From NCBI GenBank assembly GCA_036388295.1, contig DASVSC010000089.1, positions 1 to 18,458 of the forward strand: DNA of 18,458 nucleotides, in the 5' to 3' direction. The stretch is from RYN-431 sp036388295 (GTDB lineage Bacteria; Planctomycetota; Phycisphaerae; Tepidisphaerales; Tepidisphaeraceae). Position numbers and translations under genes: made by a program. The notes beneath the pieces are model-generated. The model saw only the letters and a program-made list of their open reading frames with translations, was not told the DNA's origin and ran no database searches. Shown one piece after another: positions 1 through 6,184 of this stretch; position 1 is the first letter of the stretch; every line of letters starts with the position of its first letter.

Positions 1-5
1 CTCGA

Positions 6-1349
6 ATGATGCTCGCGTCCAACCCTGTTGCCGTCAAACCGGATCTATCCCGCTCGATCGAACACCAGCGGCGGGCCCACCGCCTGATTCCCGGGGCGGC
101 CCACACCTACGCCAAGGGTGACGACCAATTCCCCGAGAACCTGGCCCCCGTAATCCGCCGCGGCGAAGGATGCCGCGTGTGGGACATCGACGGCCGTGAC
201 TACGTCGAATACGGCGCCGGCGTCCGCAGCGTCACGCTCGGCCACGGCTACCGCCCGGTCTGCGACGCCGCGTATCAGGCCATGCTGGACGGCACCAATT
301 TCGTCCGGCCCGCGGAAATCGAACTGGCCGCCGCGGAGGCGATGCTGGGCGTGATCGACTCAGCCGACATGGTGAAGTTCGGCAAGAACGGCTCCGACGC
401 CGTCACCGGCGCGATCAAGCTCGCCCGTGCCTACACCGGCCGCGATAAGGTCGCCGTCTGCGCCGACCAGCCGTTCTTCTCCGTCGACGACTGGTTCATC
501 GGCACCACCGCCATGAACAGCGGCATCCCAGAATCGACGCGCAGCGACACGCTGAAGTTTAAATACAACGACCTTGCCGACGCCGCCGCTTTATTCGAAA
601 AACATCCTGGTGAAATCGCGTGCGTCATCCTGGAAGCCGAAACCGTTGACGCGCCCGCAACCGCCTATCTGCACCGTTTGCAGGCCCTCTGCCATGAACA
701 CGGCGCGGTGTTCATCCTCGACGAAACGATCACCGGCTTCCGCTGGCACGTCGGCGGGGCGCAAAAACTGTACAACCTCCGCCCCGACCTCAGCACCTTC
801 GGCAAAGGCATCGCCAACGGCTTTTCCGTATCGGCGTTATGCGGCAAGCGCGACATCATGCGACTGGCCGGCACAGAGCACACCGATCGTGAACGCTGCT
901 TCGTGCTGTCGTTGACCCATGGCGGCGAAACCAGCAGCCTGGCCGCCTGCATTGCAACGATCCACGCCTATCAGGAACGCGACGTCGTCGGCATCCTCGA
1001 ACGGCAAGGCAATCGCCTGAAAATGGGCCTTGCCCAAGTGACGGCCGACTTGGGCCTGCAGGACTACTTCCAAATCATGGGCCGCCCGCAGTTGCTGCTC
1101 TACGCGACGCTCGACGGGGACAAGAAGCGTTCGCAGCCGTTCCGAACGTTGTTCCTGCAGGAGCTGATCAAGAACGGCGTGCTCGCGCCGAATCTGGTCG
1201 TCAATGCCGCGCACGATAACGCCGCGATCGACCAGACGATCGACGCCGTCGCTACGGCCCTGCGCGTGTACCGCGCCGCGCTCAGCGACGGCGTCGAGCG
1301 ACACCTGGAAGGCCGGCCGGTGCAGCCGGTGTTTCGGAAGTTCAACTAA
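6..1349 (+). CDS. HemL-like class-III PLP-dependent aminotransferase
   Basis: This is a 447-residue fold-type I, class-III aminotransferase related to glutamate-1-semialdehyde aminomutase. The PLP-binding Asp is D239 in FILDE, and the Schiff-base lysine is K267 in STFGKGIANGF. FGKNGSDA (about 125-132) and the TGRDK segment match the family's cofactor-phosphate region. True HemL normally has NSGTEA and a longer FGK-IGGG-P lysine motif. The variant here, with PFFSVDDWFIGTTAMNSGIP at about 157-176, resembles the HemL-like transaminases found in surface-polysaccharide clusters, often beside SpsF-type cytidylyltransferases. Amination of a keto-sugar precursor is therefore more likely than tetrapyrrole synthesis, but this is inferred. 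The start is one of two adjacent ATGs. The N-terminus looks complete for the family, although only five bases upstream are visible. It converges on proA with a 14-bp gap. Confidence 0.85.
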   Translation: MMLASNPVAVKPDLSRSIEHQRRAHRLIPGAAHTYAKGDDQFPENLAPVIRRGEGCRVWDIDGRDYVEYGAGVRSVTLGHGYRPVCDAAYQAMLDGTNFVRPAEIELAAAEAMLGVIDSADMVKFGKNGSDAVTGAIKLARAYTGRDKVAVCADQPFFSVDDWFIGTTAMNSGIPESTRSDTLKFKYNDLADAAALFEKHPGEIACVILEAETVDAPATAYLHRLQALCHEHGAVFILDETITGFRWHVGGAQKLYNLRPDLSTFGKGIANGFSVSALCGKRDIMRLAGTEHTDRERCFVLSLTHGGETSSLAACIATIHAYQERDVVGILERQGNRLKMGLAQVTADLGLQDYFQIMGRPQLLLYATLDGDKKRSQPFRTLFLQELIKNGVLAPNLVVNAAHDNAAIDQTIDAVATALRVYRAALSDGVERHLEGRPVQPVFRKFN

Positions 1350-1363
1350 ACGTCGAAGACTGC

Positions 1364-2632
1364 TTAACGCAGGTGCCCGTTGCCGGTGACGATCCATTTG
1401 TAAGTCGTCAGATCCGTCGCACCCATCGGCCCGCGGGCGTGCAGCTTATCGGTGCTGATGCCGATTTCGGCGCCCAGCAGATACTCGCCGCCGTCGGCGA
1501 GGCGGGTGGAGGCGTTCACCATTACGCTCGCGCTGTCCACGCGCGTCGTAAAGGCGTCGATCGCACGCAGCGACGTCGAGACGATGCCGTCCGTGTGGTG
1601 CGAGCCGTACTGGTTGATGTGGTCGATGGCCTGGTCGATCGAATCGACCACTTTGATGCCGACCACAAAGGCCAGATATTCTTCCGGCCAGTCGGCGTCG
1701 GTGGTGGCGACGGCCTTCGACCATGCGGCGCGGACCGTCTCGTCGCCGCGTACTTCGACGCCCTTGGCCATTAACGCTTCGCACAGCGGCGTCAGCAATT
1801 TTGCGGCCGAGTCGCGGTGCACCAGGATGTGCTCAACGGCATTGCAGACGCCGCCGCCGGGATAGCTGGTTTTGGCGTTCACACAGATGTCGACGGCCTG
1901 CTGTTCGATGCCTTCGACGGCGGCATCAAGGTACAGATGACAGTTGCCCGTGAAGTGCTTCAGCACCGGCATGGTCGCGTCGGCGACCACGGCCCGAATC
2001 AGCGACTCGCCGCCGCGCGGGATGACCAAGTCGATGTAACGGTCGGACTTGAGCAGCAACGGGACGATGGCGCGATCGGTGTTTTCGACCACCTGCACGG
2101 CGGCCGCGGGCAGGCCGGCTTCGGCCAAGCCGGCGGCGATCATGGCGGCGATCGCCGCGTTCGAATGAACGGCTTCCTTGCCGCCGCGCAGAATGACGGC
2201 GTTGCCGCTTTTCAGACAGAGGGCGGCCGCATCGGACGTGACGTTCGGGCGGCTTTCGTAGAAGAACAGGATCACGCCGATCGGGACGCGACGCTTCTCG
2301 ATGCGCAAACCGTCCGGCCGGTTGTAGGCTTCGATCGTCCGGCCGACGGGGTCGACCTGCTTCGCGATCGCTTCGACACTGGCGGCCATCACGTCGATGC
2401 GCTTTTCGTTCAGACGGAGCCGCTCGACCATCGCTTTGGCCAGGCCGCCGGCCTCGGCGGCCGCGACGTCTTTCGCGTTCGCCTGCAGGAGCGTGTCGCG
2501 TTCGGTGCGCAGTCGGCGGGCGATCGCCAGTAAGGCGTCGTCGCGCTGGCGGCCGTTGACGGCGGACAGGGCGGACGCGGCCGCCCGGGCGTCGCGGCCG
2601 AGCCGCTGCACGTAGTTTGCATGATCCGACAT
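1364..2632 (-). CDS. proA: Gamma-glutamyl phosphate reductase ProA
   Basis: ProA makes glutamate-5-semialdehyde from gamma-glutamyl phosphate with NADPH, the second step of proline synthesis, in the cytosol. The 422-residue length is normal. Family landmarks are VPIGVILFFYESRPNVTSDA (about 116-135), LCLKSGNAVILRGGKEA (about 138-154), PRGGESL (205-211) and the C-terminal GAEIGISTDKLHARGPMG (387-404). The catalytic cysteine is C263. The segment before it reads SYPGGGVCNA, about two residues longer than the usual QRPxVCNA form. No ProB lies in the window, so the glutamate kinase is encoded elsewhere. It is the last gene of the minus-strand array, 40 bp after ybbR. A TACAAT hexamer 7 nt before the ATG and the lack of a Shine-Dalgarno suggest its own leaderless promoter. 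Confidence 0.96.
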   Translation of the reverse strand: MSDHANYVQRLGRDARAAASALSAVNGRQRDDALLAIARRLRTERDTLLQANAKDVAAAEAGGLAKAMVERLRLNEKRIDVMAASVEAIAKQVDPVGRTIEAYNRPDGLRIEKRRVPIGVILFFYESRPNVTSDAAALCLKSGNAVILRGGKEAVHSNAAIAAMIAAGLAEAGLPAAAVQVVENTDRAIVPLLLKSDRYIDLVIPRGGESLIRAVVADATMPVLKHFTGNCHLYLDAAVEGIEQQAVDICVNAKTSYPGGGVCNAVEHILVHRDSAAKLLTPLCEALMAKGVEVRGDETVRAAWSKAVATTDADWPEEYLAFVVGIKVVDSIDQAIDHINQYGSHHTDGIVSTSLRAIDAFTTRVDSASVMVNASTRLADGGEYLLGAEIGISTDKLHARGPMGATDLTTYKWIVTGNGHLR

Positions 2633-2639
2633 GCCGGCG

Positions 2640-2645
2640 ATTGTA
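2640..2645 (-). promoter_or_regulatory. Candidate -10 element (TACAAT) of a leaderless proA promoter
   Basis: TACAAT matches TATAAT at 5 of 6 positions and ends 7 nt before the proA ATG, where transcription would start at or next to the start codon. It lies in the 40-bp gap after ybbR. No convincing -35 is seen. Confidence 0.45.
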
Positions 2646-2672
2646 GCAGATTCGACCGCCGCCGGCCGCGGG

Positions 2673-3764
2673 TCAGCGGGGGCGGTCCGGCGTGAGTTCC
2701 CGCACGTCGAAGATCACTTCGTAGGGCCCGCTGATGACTTCCACGCCCGGCAAAAGCAGGGGGAACTTCACTTCCTTACGCAACTCGTTCTGGCCGGCAA
2801 GGGCGTTCGTCACTTCCAGGATCGCCTTGAGCGTGGCTTCGGGCGCGTCCCCTTTGTACTTCGCAATCATCGGCCCGGGGCCACGGACCTGTACGTTCGG
2901 GATTACCGGGCTGCCACGGATTACGACTCTGGACGCGCCATCCTCACTCACCGGCCGTACGACGAGGATGCCGACGCTGGGGATGGTGAACTCTTCAATC
3001 GTTGAACCGATCTCAAAGTTCATCTGCACGCGGGCGGGCGTATAGGTGATGCGAGAATCGCGTGCCGGGGTCAAAGGCATTTCCTGACGTTGCGGCCCGG
3101 CGCTGCGCTGCGCTTTCGCCAGACTGCTGAGATCGACTGTGACCGTCGGGTCCGCCCCTCCGAACTGCGACGCAATTGCCTGCATCGGCCCGCTCACCTT
3201 GACGCGTGGCGGGTCGAAGCTGACGTTCAGCAGCGCCACAAAGGCTTCCGTGGGCACCGCCACCCGGGCCTCACGCGTGACGAGTTGATCCACCGTCACG
3301 CGGACTTGCGCGGGCGTCGTTTTAGTCACCAGGACGCCGCTGTCGGCGAACAACGGGTTGGCGTTCAGCAGGCGGGCCAGGTCCAAGCTCTTGTTCTCGC
3401 CGAGGCCGTAATCCGCTGGAGTGAGCGCGACGCGTAACCGGCGGTCGATCACAGTGGCTTCGATCGTTGATTTCAGCCGATCGATCTGCCCTTGAGGACC
3501 ATTGAGTTCGATGGTGACCGGCGATTCGACCGGATCGACGATCGTGGCTGTCAGCTTCGGGTCGGCGATGGTGACGCCGAGCAGCGTTTGGACCGACCCG
3601 TCACGGTTTTGCGCCCGCTCGGCATAAACCCAGATCAGCAGCGTGAGCGGAATGACGATCAGCATCGTCCCGCTGAACTCCCCGGGCCGCCGCGGTTTGA
3701 CGCCGAAGCGGTGGGTGCGCGTCGCGCTGAAGAAACTGAAGAATGAAGGGCGTGGGGCGTTCAT
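2673..3764 (-). CDS. cdaR: YbbR/CdaR-like membrane-anchored protein
   Basis: This 363-residue protein has a basic N-terminus, one membrane segment (about residues 34-48, MLIVIPLTLLIWVYA) and a long extracytoplasmic part. It carries YbbR-like repeats with the typical hydrophobic strand followed by a Gly-Pro turn (GP at 89-90, 192-193 and 296-297). YbbR/CdaR proteins in Firmicutes bind and regulate the diadenylate cyclase CdaA. Immediate adjacency to cdaA supports the same role here. The ATG overlaps the cdaA stop codon (ATGA). A strong GAAGGAGG Shine-Dalgarno sits inside the last cdaA codons with 4-nt spacing, so the two should be translationally coupled. In Firmicutes glmM usually follows ybbR, but here proA does. 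Sequence similarity to known YbbR is weak by eye, so context carries much of the call. Confidence 0.8.
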   Translation of the reverse strand: MNAPRPSFFSFFSATRTHRFGVKPRRPGEFSGTMLIVIPLTLLIWVYAERAQNRDGSVQTLLGVTIADPKLTATIVDPVESPVTIELNGPQGQIDRLKSTIEATVIDRRLRVALTPADYGLGENKSLDLARLLNANPLFADSGVLVTKTTPAQVRVTVDQLVTREARVAVPTEAFVALLNVSFDPPRVKVSGPMQAIASQFGGADPTVTVDLSSLAKAQRSAGPQRQEMPLTPARDSRITYTPARVQMNFEIGSTIEEFTIPSVGILVVRPVSEDGASRVVIRGSPVIPNVQVRGPGPMIAKYKGDAPEATLKAILEVTNALAGQNELRKEVKFPLLLPGVEVISGPYEVIFDVRELTPDRPR

Positions 3765-4657
3765 ACGGCCTCCTTCTCTTCGGGCGCGCCTGGGGCACGG
3801 ATGATTGTCGTTTCCGGCGACGCCCGTTCGACGATCTTCCGCGTCTCGGTATTGCCGTGCGTCAGCAATTCGTCGAGCACGTTCCGCAGCCCTTCTGGCG
3901 TCAGCTTCCGATACAGAACGCCGCGCTCGGCCACGGAAATATTGCCGGTTTCTTCGGACACGATCAGCACCACTGCGTCAGACTCCTGGCTCAAACCGAC
4001 GGCCGCCCGGTGGCGGCTGCCGAGTTCTTTTTCCAGCTCGTCCGATTCGGCCAACGGAAACTGTACGCCGGCGTACGCGATGCGGTTCTGGCTGATGACC
4101 ACGCCCAGGTCGTGCAGCGGTGAGCCGGGCCAGAAGATGGTGTTCAGCAATTCGGCCGACAATTCGCTGTCGAGGTGCGTGCCACTTTCGGCCACGCCGC
4201 CGAGACCGACGTCGCGCTCGATGGCGATGAGCGCACCGACCTTGCGCCGCGAGCAGAACATCGCCGCCTCGACCAGCACGTCGATTTGCTCCACCTGCTG
4301 GGCCGACATGCCGCGGAACAGGCGGGTTTCGCCGAGGCGCATCAGCGCGCGGCGCAACTCCGGCTGAAACGCGACGGCCATGGCGAACCAGACGCCGCTC
4401 AGCAGCGTGGTGTACAGCGTGCGAATACGGCCGATGTCGAGGACGCTGCCGAGCAGTTCGACGATCAGGTAAAGCGCGATCAGCAGCAGGGCAATGCCGC
4501 GCAGCAGGCGCGCGCCGCGGGTGCCCTGCAGGAAGCGCACGACGCCGTACACGAACACGCCGATGAGCAGCAGTTCGATCGTGACCTGCCACCACGGGTA
4601 GTTCTTCAGGCTCCGAAGGAAGGTGGCGAAGTTGTCGACAAGGGCAATGGCAAGCAT
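3761..4657 (-). CDS. cdaA: Diadenylate cyclase CdaA (membrane type, DisA_N domain)
   Basis: CdaA condenses two ATP into cyclic di-AMP at the cytoplasmic face of the membrane. The chosen start gives 298 residues and avoids a long overlap with folP; an upstream in-frame ATG at 4846 adds 63 arginine-rich residues that are folP read out of frame. Three N-terminal hydrophobic segments (about 24-43, 52-71 and 80-97) precede a DisA_N domain. That domain has VGALIAIER (140-148), the PLHD loop and the intact RHR motif R215-H216-R217 in SRHRAAVGLSQE. The usual HDGAVII active-site motif reads H182-D183-L184-G185, so the Asp is kept but Gly-Ala is replaced by Leu-Gly. A TACAAT hexamer ends 18 nt before the ATG and could be a -10 box. 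It lies 43 bp behind folP and overlaps ybbR by 4 bp. Confidence 0.92.
   Translation of the reverse strand: MLAIALVDNFATFLRSLKNYPWWQVTIELLLIGVFVYGVVRFLQGTRGARLLRGIALLLIALYLIVELLGSVLDIGRIRTLYTTLLSGVWFAMAVAFQPELRRALMRLGETRLFRGMSAQQVEQIDVLVEAAMFCSRRKVGALIAIERDVGLGGVAESGTHLDSELSAELLNTIFWPGSPLHDLGVVISQNRIAYAGVQFPLAESDELEKELGSRHRAAVGLSQESDAVVLIVSEETGNISVAERGVLYRKLTPEGLRNVLDELLTHGNTETRKIVERASPETTIIRAPGAPEEKEAV
3769..3776 (-). promoter_or_regulatory. Strong Shine-Dalgarno of ybbR within cdaA
   Basis: GAAGGAGG lies 4 nt before the ybbR ATG, inside the 3' end of cdaA. It fixes the ybbR start and indicates coupled translation. Confidence 0.8.
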
Positions 4658-4700
4658 GGGGCGGCTAGCCCACACATTGTACCGGCGAAGCCGATCGGAT

Positions 4701-5558
4701 TCACGGTGTGAGCGGGCGCGTCTTGCGTCCGACAATCGCACCGGCGACGGCAACGACGTCCGCCATCGCAGCCACGTCGTGCACGCGGACGATCGCCGCT
4801 CCCTGCGAAACCGACCACGCCACCGCCGCCGCCGTGCCGAAAACACGGTCCGCCGGGTCGGTGCGCCCGGTCAGGCGTCCGATAAATCCCTTGCGGCTTA
4901 CGCCGACCAGCATGGCATAGGGCAACGTCGTCAGCGTCGACAGCTCGCGCAGCAGCGTCAGATTGTGGTCGATTGTTTTCCCGAAGCCGATGCCGGGGTC
5001 CAGCAGTATGCGTTCGCGTGCGACGCCGGCGGCTTCGAACGCCTTCGCCCGCTGAATCAGGTGGTCGCGGACCTCGGTCACGACGTTCTCGTAATGCGGG
5101 TTCGCCTGCATGGTGGCCGGCTCGCCCTGCATGTGCATCAGGATCACCGGACAGCCGTTGCGGGCCACCAGCCCCATCATGTCCGCGTCTTCCGAACCGG
5201 CAGAGACGTCGTTGACGAGCATCGCCCCTGATTCAAGGGCGGCCCGGGCGACCTCCGCACGTGTCGTATCGACACTGAACACCGTCGGCAGCGTCCGGCA
5301 CGCGCGCAGCACCGGAACAATCCGCGAAATCTGCTCCTGCGCGCTCACCCGCGTCGCCCCCGGGCGGGTCGATTCGCCGCCGATGTCGATCAAATCGACG
5401 CCCTCCGCGATCATCGCCTCGGCACGGGCCTGAGCGGCGGCGACGGTGCTGAAACGGTTGCCGTCGCTGAAGCTGTCGGGCGTGACGTTCAGTACGCCCA
5501 TGACCAGCGGGCGGCGGTCAGGATCGAGCAGCCACTGGTTGAACGCGTCGGGCGACAT
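4701..5558 (-). CDS. folP: Dihydropteroate synthase FolP
   Basis: FolP joins 6-hydroxymethyl-dihydropterin pyrophosphate to p-aminobenzoate to give dihydropteroate in folate synthesis. The 285-residue TIM-barrel protein shows all family signatures: MGVLNVTPDSFSDG (20-33), DIGGESTRPGA (58-68), NDVSAG (116-121), MHMQG (141-145), LDPGIGFGKT (186-195), GVSRKGFIGRLTGR (219-232) and IVRVHDV (256-262). These cover the pterin- and sulfonamide/pABA-binding loops, and nothing important appears to be missing. It lies 51 bp after the GNAT gene and 43 bp before cdaA, so it is probably co-transcribed with both. No clear Shine-Dalgarno or -10 hexamer is seen directly before its ATG. The pteridine-reductase-like SDR further upstream in the array may act in the same pathway. 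Confidence 0.97.
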   Translation of the reverse strand: MSPDAFNQWLLDPDRRPLVMGVLNVTPDSFSDGNRFSTVAAAQARAEAMIAEGVDLIDIGGESTRPGATRVSAQEQISRIVPVLRACRTLPTVFSVDTTRAEVARAALESGAMLVNDVSAGSEDADMMGLVARNGCPVILMHMQGEPATMQANPHYENVVTEVRDHLIQRAKAFEAAGVARERILLDPGIGFGKTIDHNLTLLRELSTLTTLPYAMLVGVSRKGFIGRLTGRTDPADRVFGTAAAVAWSVSQGAAIVRVHDVAAMADVVAVAGAIVGRKTRPLTP

Positions 5559-5609
5559 AGGAAGACGATTCGCGCCTTTCGCGTCTGTAGCCCGCGGAAC
5601 GATGGGCCG

Positions 5610-6059
5610 CTATTCGACCAGGTTCTTTTCGAACACGATCAAGTTGTCGGCGTGGGTGCTGTCCCAGCGGACGCCGACGATGTCGAAGCCGACCGTCAGG
5701 GCGAAGTGGATGAACTCGCGCTGGTGGTTCATGCACTCGCAGCGGATGTACTCGTAGCCGTGGTCTTTGGCCCAGGCCTGCTGGGCTTCCTGAAGCTGGC
5801 GGCCGACGCCTTGGCGGCGGAACTCGGGCTTGATGGCCGCCATCCAGTGATAGAACATGCCCGGCTTGAGTTCGAAGCCGACCCACATGCCTACCGGCCG
5901 GTCTTCGATGCGGGCGATGAGCGTCAGCACGTTATAGCGGCCGAGGAAGCGGCGCTTGAAGTAATCGACTTCGCGCTTGGGGCGGAAGATGGAGTTGTAC
6001 AGCTCGACCGCCTGGGGCAGCAGCTTCTCGTCGGCGATAATGATGTCTGCCTGTGCCAC
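5610..6059 (-). CDS. GNAT-family N-acetyltransferase
   Basis: This is a single-domain acyl-CoA-dependent N-acetyltransferase of unknown substrate, about 149 residues from the GTG start. The acetyl-CoA pyrophosphate-binding motif A is RRQGVGRQL, preceded by the strand YHWMAAIKPEF. The C-terminal part (GYEYIRCECMNHQREFIHFALTVGFDIVGVRW read in pieces) fits motif B and the final strands. I prefer GTG at 6059: a GAAAGG sequence sits about 10 nt upstream of it, and translation then begins at VAQADIIIADE, where homologous domains normally begin. The in-frame ATG at 6122 lies in the tail of the ftsH terminator and adds 21 residues without GNAT character. It precedes folP by 51 bp and is probably the first gene of a GNAT-folP-cdaA-ybbR unit. 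Confidence 0.82.
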   Translation of the reverse strand: MAQADIIIADEKLLPQAVELYNSIFRPKREVDYFKRRFLGRYNVLTLIARIEDRPVGMWVGFELKPGMFYHWMAAIKPEFRRQGVGRQLQEAQQAWAKDHGYEYIRCECMNHQREFIHFALTVGFDIVGVRWDSTHADNLIVFEKNLVE

Positions 6060-6085
6060 GTCGCTGCGACCTTTCGATCGGGCCG

Positions 6086-6114
6086 AGTCTACCGCCAGCC
6101 GTCCGAATTGCCAT
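6086..6114 (-). promoter_or_regulatory. Weak candidate promoter for the GNAT-folP-cdaA unit
   Basis: ATGGCA (-35, 6114-6109) and TAGACT (-10, 6091-6086) are separated by 17 nt, each matching consensus at 4 of 6 positions. The predicted start lies about 20 nt before the GTG of the GNAT gene and downstream of the ftsH terminator. Confidence 0.35.
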
Positions 6115-6120
6115 GCGGCC

Positions 6121-6159
6121 AAAAGAAGCGGGGCGACAGGTTCGGCCCTGTCGCCCCGC
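6121..6159 (-). terminator. Rho-independent terminator of ftsH
   Basis: A perfect 13-bp GC-rich stem (6147-6159 pairing with 6128-6140) closes a 6-nt loop. On the minus strand it is followed by TTCTTTT (6127-6121). It begins about 25 nt after the ftsH stop codon and separates ftsH from the GNAT gene. Confidence 0.85.
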
Positions 6160-6184
6160 GTCGTCTACGTTGCTGCCGTGTCGC

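Noticed and set aside
4658..4846. N-terminal extension of cdaA by 63 codons
   Set aside because: It is Arg-rich and mostly overlaps the 3' end of folP, while the CdaA membrane domain starts just after ATG 4657.
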